12,407 bases of DNA from Microbacteriaceae bacterium UBA6152 (GTDB lineage: Bacteria; Actinomycetota; Actinomycetes; Actinomycetales; Microbacteriaceae): the NCBI GenBank assembly GCA_002423075.1, contig DIUS01000015.1, positions 10,812-23,218 on the forward strand, given 5' to 3'. A model generated the notes under the pieces. It was not told the origin of the DNA. It did not search any database and worked only from the letters and a program-made list of their open reading frames with translations. The translations under genes were made by a program, and so were the position numbers. The stretch's first letter is position 1, and the number at the start of each line of letters is the position of its first letter. Below, in pieces: positions 1 through 6,939 of the stretch.

Positions 1-1175
1 TCGGGGCCGAGCACGCCGGCGCCGCTCCAGGCGCCGGTCGCGAGCAGCTCGAGCGCGATGACGGGGTTGAGCGCGGTCTGCCAGACGACGCACTGCGCCT
101 CGTACTCGGCCATAGTCCACTCGTTGTCGCTCACGTGGTAGAGGTACACGTTGCGGGGCGAGCCGTCGACCCCGGTGCCGGTGACCCAGAGGCCCGCGCA
201 GGTCTTGCCGGTCATCCGCGGGCCGAGGGTGGCCGGGTCGGGCAGACCGGCGGCGACGACATCGCGCGGCGCGACCTCGACGGGGCCGTTCTTCGACCGC
301 ACGCGAATCGGCTCGGTCTTGTCGAGGCCCAGCTGGTTGAGCGTCTTGAGAATGCCGATGAACTCGTCGCCGAGCCCGTACTTGAAGGTCACACGCTTCG
401 CGTCGAGCCAGCGCGGCATGAGCAGCACTTCTTCGTGCTCGACGTTGACGCACTCGACGGGGCCGATGCCCTCCGGAAAGTCGAAGACCTCCGGCTCGCT
501 GAACGGCGGCGTCGTGAACCAGCCCGTGCCCTTCTCCCAGATCACGGGAGGGTTGAGACACTCTTCGATCGTGGTCCAGATGCTGAACGAGGGGGCGAAG
601 ATCTCGTTGCCCTCCTCGTCGCGCACCACGAGGTTCGCGCCGTCGCGCGTGCCGAGCTCGTCGACCTCGCTGAAGAGGTGATCGACGGCGTAGCGGGCGA
701 ACACATCGCTGAGACCCGGCTCGACGCCCATGCCCACGAGGGCGAGGCGACCCGCCTGTTCCCAATCGCTCGCCACGGCGAACTGCTCGTCGCCGAGCTT
801 GACGCCGGTCTCGCTGTAGGGGTGCTCGGGGTGCGGCTTCGACAGGCTCATGGCCATGTCGATGTAGTCGGCACCGGCTGTCTTTGCGCCCTCGAAGATG
901 GGCATCACGAACGTGGGCTCGACCGCGTTCATGACGTGGGTGGCCCCGTGCTCGCGCGCGACGCGGGCGACGACCTCGGCGTCGGAGGCGTCGATCTGGG
1001 CGGCGACGAAGCGGCCGTTCTGCGCGCCGTGCTTCTGTTCGATCCACGCGATCGTGCGCTCGGCACGCGTGATGTCGTAGTCGCTCACGACGATGGTCTC
1101 GAAGAACGAGCGGCGGGCGGCGATTTTGGCGATGGCGTCTCCGACGCCTCCGGCGCCGACAAGCAAGATTCTCAT
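1..1175 (-). CDS. Saccharopine dehydrogenase family oxidoreductase (3' end outside window)
   Basis: The first 391 residues are in the window and the frame is still open at the left edge, so the C-terminus is missing, probably by little, as relatives are about 400 residues. The N-terminus MRILLVGAGGVG is a Rossmann nucleotide-binding loop (GAGGVG at residues 7-12), followed by an NAD(P)-binding domain to about residue 125. A second domain then carries the family-like segment VGMGVEPGLSDVFARYA. This matches the bacterial saccharopine dehydrogenase/carboxynorspermidine synthase-like superfamily of cytosolic NAD(P)-dependent enzymes acting on amino-acid-like substrates. The exact substrate cannot be assigned, and no lysine or polyamine genes are nearby. 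The ATG at 1175 is chosen because the Rossmann fold begins right there. There is no Shine-Dalgarno sequence, but a TAACAT -10-like box ends 6 bases upstream, suggesting a leaderless mRNA. The PAP2 gene ends 32 bases upstream on the same strand. Confidence 0.85.
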   Translation of the reverse strand, partial: MRILLVGAGGVGDAIAKIAARRSFFETIVVSDYDITRAERTIAWIEQKHGAQNGRFVAAQIDASDAEVVARVAREHGATHVMNAVEPTFVMPIFEGAKTAGADYIDMAMSLSKPHPEHPYSETGVKLGDEQFAVASDWEQAGRLALVGMGVEPGLSDVFARYAVDHLFSEVDELGTRDGANLVVRDEEGNEIFAPSFSIWTTIEECLNPPVIWEKGTGWFTTPPFSEPEVFDFPEGIGPVECVNVEHEEVLLMPRWLDAKRVTFKYGLGDEFIGILKTLNQLGLDKTEPIRVRSKNGPVEVAPRDVVAAGLPDPATLGPRMTGKTCAGLWVTGTGVDGSPRNVYLYHVSDNEWTMAEYEAQCVVWQTALNPVIALELLATGAWSGAGVLGP

Positions 1176-1181
1176 GTCGTC

Positions 1182-1187
1182 ATGTTA
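1182..1187 (-). promoter_or_regulatory. Putative -10 box of a leaderless promoter for the saccharopine-dehydrogenase-like gene
   Basis: On the minus strand TAACAT fits the actinobacterial TAnnnT -10 consensus and is separated by exactly 6 bases from the ATG at 1175. That puts the expected transcription start at or next to the A of the start codon. No Shine-Dalgarno sequence and no convincing -35 box are seen. Placement is inference from spacing. Confidence 0.45.
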
Positions 1188-1201
1188 TCCACGTGGACAA
1201 C
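1184..1201. promoter_or_regulatory. Imperfect 18-bp palindrome, candidate operator
   Basis: GTTATCCACGTGGACAAC is an inverted repeat with a single mismatched pair (1187 against 1198) around a perfect CCACGTGG core. It covers the putative -10 box and the region just upstream of it, where a bound repressor would block polymerase. The symmetry is read directly from the sequence; the regulator and any binding are unknown. Confidence 0.35.
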
Positions 1202-1207
1202 AGAGCG

Positions 1208-1909
1208 CTAGTGGGGATGCTCGCTCCACGTCGATCGCACCGGCCGCGGCTCGGCGCTCAGCCGATCGGCGATCGGCGCCCAGAGGGCCACGGCGATGCC
1301 GGCGCCGATGAGCGCTCCTCCGATGGTGTCGGTGAGCCAGTGCACGCCGAGGTAGGTGCGGCTGAGGGCCATCGCGACGACGTAGGCAGAGCCGACCAGC
1401 CACACCCACCACCGGCGGTAGGGGCCGAGCCCGAAGATCAGGGCCAGGACTACCGCGATTGTCGCGGCATTCGCCACGTGCCCCGAGGGGAACGAGCCGT
1501 CATCGCTCGCGACGAGCATGAGCTCGGGTCGAGCGCGATCGAAGGCGGTCTTGAGCAGCTGCACGATGGACGCGCTCGCGACCGCCGCGACGAGCGAGTA
1601 GCCCGCCGCCCACGGCCTGCGCAGAGCGAGCAGCCAGGCGACGATAGTCACAGGCACGACCACTATGCCGACGATGTGACCGCCGATCCAGTCAAGCAGA
1701 AGCGCTGGCACGTCGAACCACGGTCCCTGCTCCTCGATCAGCTCATCCAGCCACGCCTGATCGAGACCGCTCGGCGCATCGCGCCCGGCGAGCAGCAGAC
1801 CCATCCCCACGGCCAGTGCGAGCGCGACCAATCCGGTGATGATCGGCCAGCGGCGGCGGATGCGGCGGCTCGCCGCACTCGATCCAACGGTGGCAGCGGG
1901 CGGCGTCAT
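1208..1909 (-). CDS. PAP2-superfamily membrane phosphatase
   Basis: This 233-residue integral membrane protein carries the three-part phosphatase signature of the type 2 phosphatidic acid phosphatase family. KTAFDRARP lies at 120-128 (K120, R127, P128), PSGH at 141-144, and SRTYLGVHWLTD at 183-194 (S183, R184, H190, D194). H190 is the expected nucleophile and H144 the proton donor. An N-terminal membrane helix at about 24-41 follows an Arg-rich stretch, and further helices lie around 78-95, 103-118, 148-162, 169-182 and 196-211. Relatives hydrolyse phosphate monoesters of membrane lipids such as phosphatidic acid, undecaprenyl diphosphate or phosphatidylglycerophosphate; the substrate is not determinable here. 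The ATG at 1909 has only a weak ribosome-binding site, so the exact start is moderately certain. It lies 32 bases upstream of the dehydrogenase-like gene on the same strand, but nothing links them functionally. Confidence 0.88.
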   Translation of the reverse strand: MTPPAATVGSSAASRRIRRRWPIITGLVALALAVGMGLLLAGRDAPSGLDQAWLDELIEEQGPWFDVPALLLDWIGGHIVGIVVVPVTIVAWLLALRRPWAAGYSLVAAVASASIVQLLKTAFDRARPELMLVASDDGSFPSGHVANAATIAVVLALIFGLGPYRRWWVWLVGSAYVVAMALSRTYLGVHWLTDTIGGALIGAGIAVALWAPIADRLSAEPRPVRSTWSEHPH

Positions 1910-1934
1910 CTGACCGACCGGCCGACTCCCGGCG

Positions 1935-1953
1935 AGTTCTTCGAGAAAGAACT
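1935..1953. promoter_or_regulatory. 7-bp inverted repeat upstream of the PAP2 gene
   Basis: AGTTCTT, a 5-base loop CGAGA, then AAGAACT forms a perfect 7-bp inverted repeat 26-44 bases upstream of the phosphatase start codon. It is AT-rich compared with its surroundings. It could be an operator or a weak hairpin; nothing distinguishes the two. Confidence 0.25.
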
Positions 1954-1996
1954 GATGTCAGCCATGGCGTGTGGATGTAGGTAATGTCTCCGACGA

Positions 1997-2028
1997 GACT
2001 TCACCCCGGGACGCTGGGCGGTGAAGTC
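1997..2028 (-). terminator. Hairpin overlapping the end of the small membrane-protein gene, possible terminator
   Basis: GACTTCACC pairs perfectly with GGTGAAGTC (9 bp) across a 14-base GC-rich loop. The structure spans the TGA stop at 2001-2003 of the minus-strand gene, so it would fold in the 3' end of its transcript. No T-run follows. Intrinsic terminators without a U-tract are common in actinobacteria, but the overlap with coding sequence makes this call uncertain. Confidence 0.35.
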
Positions 2029-2282
2029 CCGCTTGACCAGGGAGCCTTGCCCCCAGCGGCGGCAGGTTTGGCGAGCTGGCGGCGGCGCAGCCACCACATT
2101 CCCAGCGCAAGCACGCTCATCCCGATCGCTGCGGCGATAAAGGTCTGTTGCATCACCGCGGTGCCGGCACGCGTGATGAGGCCGCCGACCATGAGGTAGG
2201 GAAGGGCGCAACATCCCACGCATGCCAGCATGGCGAGCAACCCGGCGACCCTTGTGCTGGTTCGCCGAGGCGGCGCGGACAT
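2001..2282 (-). CDS. Small two-helix membrane protein with Cys-Cys pair, MerF/MerT-like
   Basis: The 93-residue product has a basic N-terminus, a first membrane helix at about residues 12-35 containing CVGCCALPYL, a short polar turn, a second helix at about 48-65 ending in WWLRRRQ, and a Gly/Pro/Ser-rich tail. Two helices with a vicinal Cys pair in the first is the layout of MerF and of the first part of MerT, small inner-membrane carriers of Hg(II). The resemblance is topological and rests on the cysteines, so transport of mercury or another soft metal is a hypothesis. Codon use is GC-rich at third positions, as in real genes here. GAGG at 2293-2296 lies 10 bases upstream of the ATG. The gene follows the PucR-type regulator by 54 bases on the same strand and could be cotranscribed. 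No MerR regulator or mercuric reductase is nearby. Confidence 0.55.
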   Translation of the reverse strand: MSAPPRRTSTRVAGLLAMLACVGCCALPYLMVGGLITRAGTAVMQQTFIAAAIGMSVLALGMWWLRRRQLAKPAAAGGKAPWSSGTSPPSVPG

Positions 2283-2336
2283 CTCGCGGAGACCTCACAT
2301 GGCCCGAGCAGATACGTCCCTGCGTTGTCACGGCCT

Positions 2337-3878
2337 CTAGAGGTTTCCCACACCTCGAGAGGTCATCAGCCCATGGGTTCGCAGAGCGACATGGACGTCG
2401 AGGGTACGCGGCCCGTTTCGCCACCCCGGCAACACGGCGTCGAGCTTCTCCAGGCGCTGTCGTACGGTGTTCGGATGAATTGACAGCTGGCTGGCGACGT
2501 CGACTACCGATCCCTGGGAGTCGAGGAACAGGAGCGCCGTCTTCAGCAGTCGCGAATTTCGAAGCGAGCCGCCCAGCAGGGGCGAAAGGTAGGATTCCAC
2601 CATACGATGCGCCGACCCGGCGACATTGTCCAGCGCGAATGCCACCACTCCGAGATCACTTCGGGACGCTATCTCACCGTCGCGCCTCAGTGTGCGCATC
2701 GCCCCGGCGACCAGTGAAGCCTCCTCATACGCAAGGGGGATTCCGGCCTCGGTCGGCGCTTCTGCGCGGCCGGCGAAGAAGTGCGAATGTCCGACCGACG
2801 CGACCAGACGCTCAGCGTCGCCGGCCCGAACGATGACAGCCAATTCGCCTCGGCGGTCCACGACGAGCGCGGACCTGCCGAGTCCCCTCCGCAGGGCGCT
2901 CATGGTGGCCCGCCGAAGATTGGGGTCCTCGACCCGGATCACGTGAACCTCGAGCGGACCGTCGCCCGCCAGGCCGGTTCCCAACGCGCGACCGAGGTTG
3001 TCCCCCCGCGCCTCGAGCAGTCGCTCCGCCCGCTCGGATTCTCGAAGATGGCGAGCGTCTTCGATCGCCGCCTCGTAGAGCAGCGAAATCGAGATGAAGG
3101 TGGCAATGGTCGAATTCAGTACCGGCACCCGCGCCGGGTCGGCACCCGCGATCTCGACGACGCCGCCCCCGTCGAGGGGTACGCGGGTCCGGGGAGGCGT
3201 CTCTTCTCCAGAAGCGTCCCCCAGCTGAACACGACCCATCACGGCACGCGACGCGATCTCCAGTAGCTCCGGCGTTCCGCCGCCCACCAGTAGCGCGTGC
3301 GCGAACTCTTCGGCGAGACGCAGCTGGGTGCTCTCAGCGCGGGATGCCTCCTCGATCTCGCGCAGGCGACGCCGCAACCCGTAGATGTCCACCGCGATCG
3401 AACCCACCAACGCCGCTTCGGTGAGCACGTCACGCTGTCCCGCGTCGAACGGTCCCCGTCGTCGGTTCGCCACCGTCAACGTGCCGACCACCTCGTCGCC
3501 GGCGCGGAGGGGTGTGCTCAAGATGGCTGCGACGCCCTCCGCGCGAACTGCGGCGTCGACGGTCTCGAGGTGCAGCTTGGCGACGTCGCGTAGGTAGTCG
3601 GCACTCTCCGTCGTGATGCCCGCGGCGGCCATTCCGAGAACACCGGTACCGATCGGCATGCGGATGGCCGCGTACTCGGTGGTGACGATCCCATCCGAGA
3701 AGCGAATCTCCGTGTGCCGCGTTGCCGGGTCGTTCAAGCTGAGGTAGGCGAGGTCGCAACCCAGCGCTGCTCGCACCCGCCGAACGAGACCCGTCAGGAT
3801 CAGGTCTGGGTCTCGAAGCGCGGTGAGATCCTGCGCGATTTCTCGAAGCAGAGCAGCGCCGCCGGTTATGGAGTCCAT
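2337..3878 (-). CDS. GAF-domain/PucR-type helix-turn-helix transcriptional regulator
   Basis: The 513-residue protein has an N-terminal GAF-like sensor domain (about 20-165). A charged, coiled-coil-prone linker follows (about 168-192), then a poorly conserved middle, and a C-terminal PucR/CdaR-type helix-turn-helix at about 445-503. The motif VASQLSIHPNTVRQRLEKL at 461-479 is diagnostic for this DNA-binding domain. Proteins of this build usually activate adjacent catabolic genes in response to a small-molecule ligand bound by the GAF domain. Here the gene is divergent from the alcohol dehydrogenase/hydrolase operon, with 92 bases between start codons, so control of that operon is the natural inference. 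The ATG at 3878 has AGGA directly abutting it but no normally spaced Shine-Dalgarno, so the start is slightly uncertain. No good in-frame alternative stands out, and the frame covers the whole GAF domain. Mono- or autoregulation from the shared promoter region is likely but not shown. Confidence 0.88.
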   Translation of the reverse strand: MDSITGGAALLREIAQDLTALRDPDLILTGLVRRVRAALGCDLAYLSLNDPATRHTEIRFSDGIVTTEYAAIRMPIGTGVLGMAAAGITTESADYLRDVAKLHLETVDAAVRAEGVAAILSTPLRAGDEVVGTLTVANRRRGPFDAGQRDVLTEAALVGSIAVDIYGLRRRLREIEEASRAESTQLRLAEEFAHALLVGGGTPELLEIASRAVMGRVQLGDASGEETPPRTRVPLDGGGVVEIAGADPARVPVLNSTIATFISISLLYEAAIEDARHLRESERAERLLEARGDNLGRALGTGLAGDGPLEVHVIRVEDPNLRRATMSALRRGLGRSALVVDRRGELAVIVRAGDAERLVASVGHSHFFAGRAEAPTEAGIPLAYEEASLVAGAMRTLRRDGEIASRSDLGVVAFALDNVAGSAHRMVESYLSPLLGGSLRNSRLLKTALLFLDSQGSVVDVASQLSIHPNTVRQRLEKLDAVLPGWRNGPRTLDVHVALRTHGLMTSRGVGNL

Positions 3879-3927
3879 TCCTATATTTTGGTCGAAAGAT
3901 GGTAACTACTCCATAGATGCGGTCCGT

Positions 3928-3939
3928 TGACTCGAGTCA
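3928..3939. promoter_or_regulatory. Perfect 12-bp palindrome, candidate binding site of the PucR-type regulator
   Basis: TGACTCGAGTCA is a perfect palindrome 32 bases upstream of the dehydrogenase ATG and 50 bases from the regulator ATG. Its position between divergent genes and its overlap with a -35-like hexamer make it the best operator candidate. Binding by the neighbouring regulator is unproven. Confidence 0.4.
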
Positions 3940-3955
3940 CAATGGCTCAACCTTC

Positions 3956-3962
3956 AAAGGAG
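3956..3962 (+). promoter_or_regulatory. Shine-Dalgarno site fixing the alcohol dehydrogenase start
   Basis: AAAGGAG lies 8 bases upstream of the ATG at 3971. This strong site selects 3971 over the in-frame ATG at 3917. Use of 3917 would add 18 residues with no family resemblance and would start within the promoter region. Confidence 0.8.
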
Positions 3963-3970
3963 AACGGGCA

Positions 3971-5089
3971 ATGAGGATCTTCGGCGCAGTGCTCAGGAGC
4001 AGTGGTACCGCGACGCCGTATGCGCGATCACAGCCGCTCGCAATCGAGGAGCTGGAGCTGGACCCGCCCGGACCGACCGAAGCGCTCGTCCTCATTGAAG
4101 CGGCAGGAGTATGCCACTCCGATCTCTCGGTGGTCGACGGCAGCCGCAGCCGACCGCTCCCGATGCTTCTTGGACACGAGGCGGCCGGCACGGTCGTCGA
4201 GATCGGATCGGCGGTCCGGGGCCTGGCTCTGGGCCAGCGGGTTGTCGCCGCCTTCCTGCCTCGATGCGGCGAGTGTCCTGCCTGCCGAACCGACGGGCGC
4301 CTCCCGTGCACCGTCGGTTCTCGCGCCAACAATGCCGGCGAGCTGATCGCCGGAGGGCGCAGACTTCATGCTGCCGACGGCGCTGTGGCCCATCACCTGG
4401 GGGTATCAGGCTTCGCAACCCATGCCGTCCTCGACGCTCGTTCCCTTGTCGCCGTCGGCGGCGACGTCCCCGCCGACATCGCCGCAGTCCTCGGCTGTGC
4501 GGTGCTCACCGGAGGCGGTGCCGTGCTCAACGTCGGTCAGCCCCAGCCCGGTCAGACCATCGCGATCGTCGGGCTCGGAGGCGTCGGAATGGCCGCGCTC
4601 CTGGTCGCCCGGTCGCTCCCCGGCATCAACGTCGTCGGCATCGACTCCAACCCCGACAAGGTCCAGTTGGCAGTCGACCTCGGCGCCGACTCCGCCATGA
4701 TTCCCGCCGACGCGGTCGCCCAAGATTTCGAGGCAGACGTCGTCATCGAATGCGCGGGCGTCGCCCGAGCATTCGAGACAGCCGTGCGCATGACCGCGAT
4801 CGGCGGCCGAACCGTCAGCGTCGGGCTGCCCGGTCCGGGCGATGAGGCACGCATCTCACCTCTCGATCTCGTCGCCGGTGCCCGCGAGATCGTCGGCAGC
4901 TATTTGGGATCCGCCGTCCCATCCCGAGACATCCCGTTCTACGAGAGACTCTGGCGGGAAGGGCGGCTTCCGGTCGAGAAACTGATCAGTTCGCGCATTG
5001 CGTTGAACGAGGTCAATGCCGGGCTGGACACGTTGGCGAGCGGCGCGGCCGTGCGCCAGATCATCGAGTTCCCTGAGGTGGCGGCGTGA
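3971..5089 (+). CDS. Zinc-dependent medium-chain alcohol dehydrogenase
   Basis: The 372-residue enzyme belongs to the zinc-dependent medium-chain dehydrogenase/reductase family and most resembles the class III/aryl-alcohol type. Predicted catalytic zinc ligands are C48, H69 (in GHEAAGTV) and C176. The structural zinc site is complete, with C99, C102, C105 and C113 in CGECPACRTDGRLPC. The Rossmann loop GLGGVG is at 201-206, and D225 at the end of the second strand of the fold suggests NAD+ over NADP+. The enzyme should interconvert an alcohol with an aldehyde or ketone; the substrate is not evident. It is the first gene of the operon, expressed divergently from the PucR-type regulator. Its TGA overlaps the GTG start of the next gene by 4 bases, implying translational coupling with the first hydrolase and a shared pathway. 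The ATG at 3971 is preferred because of its strong ribosome-binding site. Confidence 0.92.
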   Translation: MRIFGAVLRSSGTATPYARSQPLAIEELELDPPGPTEALVLIEAAGVCHSDLSVVDGSRSRPLPMLLGHEAAGTVVEIGSAVRGLALGQRVVAAFLPRCGECPACRTDGRLPCTVGSRANNAGELIAGGRRLHAADGAVAHHLGVSGFATHAVLDARSLVAVGGDVPADIAAVLGCAVLTGGGAVLNVGQPQPGQTIAIVGLGGVGMAALLVARSLPGINVVGIDSNPDKVQLAVDLGADSAMIPADAVAQDFEADVVIECAGVARAFETAVRMTAIGGRTVSVGLPGPGDEARISPLDLVAGAREIVGSYLGSAVPSRDIPFYERLWREGRLPVEKLISSRIALNEVNAGLDTLASGAAVRQIIEFPEVAA

Positions 5090-5907
5090 ACGACTCTCTC
5101 GTGTCTCGCACCGTCGACACCGCTGACGGGCTCCATCTTCATCTGGAGGGGACCGGACGTCCGAGCGTCCTAATGCTGCACGGCCTCGGCTACGCGAGCT
5201 GGGAGGCGAGCATCCTGCGAGCTCAGCTCGGCGGCGAGTTTGGGCTCTGGAGCGTCGACAACCGCGGCACGGGACTGTCCGACCGGTTCGAGGGTGCCTG
5301 TTCGATTCAGCAGCTTGCGGATGATGCCGCCGTCGCCGTGCGCGAGCTCGGCGCGCCCCTCACGATCGTGGGGCACTCGATGGGCGGGTACACCGCGCTT
5401 ACCCTCGCGCTCAGCCACCCCGAGCTCGTGCAGGCACTGGTGCTCATCGCCACGAGTCCCGGCGGCGAAGGCTCGCTGCCGGTGCCGGCTTCCACCATGC
5501 GCGCCTGGGCGGATGCTGCCGGTAGTGCGCCCGCCGAGTTCGCGAGGCAGACGATGCCCCTCTCGTTTCGCAGCGGCTGGACACAAGAGCATCCCGCCGA
5601 GTTCGAAGAGATTCTGGCGGCGCGCCTCGCTCACCCGACCAGCCCCGAGGTCTGGCGCGCCCAGTTCGACGCCGCCGAGCGATTCCTCGGCACCGGGGCC
5701 GACGCGGGGAGCATCACCGCCCCGACTCTCGTCATCCACGGCACCCAGGATCAGGTTGTGCCGGCCGAGAACGGCCGACTACTGGCGCAGCTCATTCCCG
5801 GCGCTCGGCACCACGAGATGCACGGCGCGGGTCACCTCGTCCACATCGAGGAGCCGCTCGCGGTTGCCGACCTCATCAGGACCTTCACTGCACAACCCCT
5901 CACCTGA
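5086..5907 (+). CDS. Alpha/beta-fold hydrolase (enol-lactonase/esterase-like)
   Basis: The 273-residue protein has a complete alpha/beta-hydrolase triad: nucleophile S98 in the elbow GHSMG, D222 in HGTQDQVVP and H250 in HGAGHLVHIEEP. HG at 32-33 (LHGLGY) forms the oxyanion-hole region. The general look is that of 3-oxoadipate enol-lactonase and related carboxylesterases, which hydrolyse esters, lactones or C-C bonds; the specific substrate cannot be inferred. It starts at GTG 5086, overlapping the dehydrogenase stop by 4 bases, with GAGG at 5075-5078 as ribosome-binding site. The next hydrolase follows after 12 bases. It shares little with that second hydrolase beyond the fold motifs, so the two are not a recent tandem duplication. 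No signal peptide is seen, so it should be cytoplasmic. Confidence 0.88.
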   Translation: MNDSLVSRTVDTADGLHLHLEGTGRPSVLMLHGLGYASWEASILRAQLGGEFGLWSVDNRGTGLSDRFEGACSIQQLADDAAVAVRELGAPLTIVGHSMGGYTALTLALSHPELVQALVLIATSPGGEGSLPVPASTMRAWADAAGSAPAEFARQTMPLSFRSGWTQEHPAEFEEILAARLAHPTSPEVWRAQFDAAERFLGTGADAGSITAPTLVIHGTQDQVVPAENGRLLAQLIPGARHHEMHGAGHLVHIEEPLAVADLIRTFTAQPLT

Positions 5908-5919
5908 AAGGAACCATCC

Positions 5920-6762
5920 ATGCCATACATAGAAGTCGAGCCCGGAGTCAACATGCACTACGAAGACCGCGGCACCGGGTCGCCGATCGTCTTCATCCAC
6001 GGCTGGGGCGGCGGTGCCGAGGTCTGGGACTATCAGGTCCTGGATCTGGCCCCATCGTACCGGTGCATCACGGTCGATTTGCGAGGCCACGGAGACTCCG
6101 ACAAACCGTGGGGCACCTACACATACGACTTATTCGTCCGCGACATCGACGCACTGATCACGGGGCTCAAGCTCAAGGACGTCACCCTCGTCGGGTGGTC
6201 GATGGGCGGCCACATCGCGCTGAAATACGGGCACGAGCACCCCGGCAACCTCGCGCGGGTCGTGATCACCGGGAGCGGACCGCGCTTCTGGGAAGCGGAG
6301 GATGCCCCCTACGGCACGCCGGCGGCCGATGTCCCGGCCTCGATCGATGCGATCAGGATCGCGCGCACGGAAACGGTCGCCGGCCTGTATGGCAACAACT
6401 TCCACCGCACCGACCTGACTGCGACAAAGGACTGGTTTGTGCAGATCGGATTGCGGGTACCGGCGTTCGTGGGTGTCACCAGCTTCCAGGCGCTGATAGA
6501 CACCGATCTCCGGGCGGCACTCCCGGAGATCGCCGTGCCCGTGCACATCTTCTCGGGGCGGCACGACCTGATCTGGGATCCCCGCTGGAGTGAGGATGCC
6601 CACCGCCTCATCCCCGGCTCCACGCTCACGTTCTTCGAGAACAGCGGCCACGTCGCTTTCGTGGAGAACCGCGTCGAGTGGAACGCGACACTCGTCGACC
6701 TGTTGGAGGGGCGTGCGCCGCAAGAGTCGGTTGGCGCAGCGCCGGCAGTCGACGCGGCCTGA
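5920..6762 (+). CDS. Alpha/beta-fold hydrolase (haloperoxidase/epoxide-hydrolase-like)
   Basis: The 280-residue protein has an oxyanion-hole HGWG at 27-30 and the strand/turn segment DLRGHGDSDKP at 53-63. The triad is S94 in GWSMGG, D216 in SGRHDLIWD and H244 in NSGHVAF. GWSMGG with Trp before the serine and the DLRGHGDSDKP segment are typical of the cofactor-free haloperoxidase-like and MhpC-like branch. A serine nucleophile argues against a true epoxide hydrolase or dehalogenase, which use aspartate. The real reaction is probably ester, lactone or C-C bond hydrolysis. AAAGGA at 5907-5912 gives 7-base spacing to the ATG. It is the last gene of the operon and a strong hairpin begins 4 bases after the stop. 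The Ala-rich tail after about residue 265 is probably disordered. No signal peptide is visible. Confidence 0.88.
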   Translation: MPYIEVEPGVNMHYEDRGTGSPIVFIHGWGGGAEVWDYQVLDLAPSYRCITVDLRGHGDSDKPWGTYTYDLFVRDIDALITGLKLKDVTLVGWSMGGHIALKYGHEHPGNLARVVITGSGPRFWEAEDAPYGTPAADVPASIDAIRIARTETVAGLYGNNFHRTDLTATKDWFVQIGLRVPAFVGVTSFQALIDTDLRAALPEIAVPVHIFSGRHDLIWDPRWSEDAHRLIPGSTLTFFENSGHVAFVENRVEWNATLVDLLEGRAPQESVGAAPAVDAA

Positions 6763-6765
6763 CGC

Positions 6766-6800
6766 TCGTGAGGGCGACGCCGGATGCGTCGCCCTCACGA
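6766..6800 (+). terminator. Transcription terminator of the dehydrogenase/hydrolase operon
   Basis: A 15-bp perfect stem (TCGTGAGGGCGACGC pairing with its exact reverse complement) encloses the 5-base loop CGGAT, starting 4 bases after the stop codon of the second hydrolase. No T-run follows, as is often the case for actinobacterial terminators. Being symmetric, it could also stop transcription entering from the right. Confidence 0.8.
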
Positions 6801-6939
6801 CGGCTCACCCGGGCTTGACGCTCGCGAATCCGAACCCCGGGGAGCCTGTCGCGTGAGTGTGTGACAGGTTGATTTCGTGGGTGTTGTGCCGCGCTGTGGT
6901 GCTGTGCGGTTGGCCCGCGTGCGGGTGTCCAGATGACTC

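Larger units (their letters stand above)
3879..3970. promoter_or_regulatory. Divergent promoter region between regulator and catabolic operon
   Basis: These 92 bases must hold both promoters. They contain the 12-bp palindrome at 3928-3939, which overlaps a TTGACT -35-like hexamer (3927-3932) on the plus strand. An AT-rich patch CTATATTTTG lies at 3881-3890 near the regulator start. No strong -10 box at ideal spacing from TTGACT is visible, which fits a promoter that needs an activator, though this is inference. Confidence 0.5.

Noticed and set aside
2334..2343. CCTCTAGAGG palindrome at the stop codon of the PucR-type regulator
   Set aside because: It is too short to be a convincing terminator, has no loop, and shows no repeat nearby.
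1906..2424. 172-codon minus-strand frame overlapping the small membrane protein and the regulator end
   Set aside because: It has no hydrophobic or domain pattern, overlaps two better-supported genes in other frames, and its composition looks like out-of-frame translation.
3917..3970. In-frame ATG at 3917 as the start of the alcohol dehydrogenase
   Set aside because: The added 18 residues have no family similarity, the ATG has no ribosome-binding site, and it would place the operator palindrome inside the coding region. AAAGGAG precedes the ATG at 3971.
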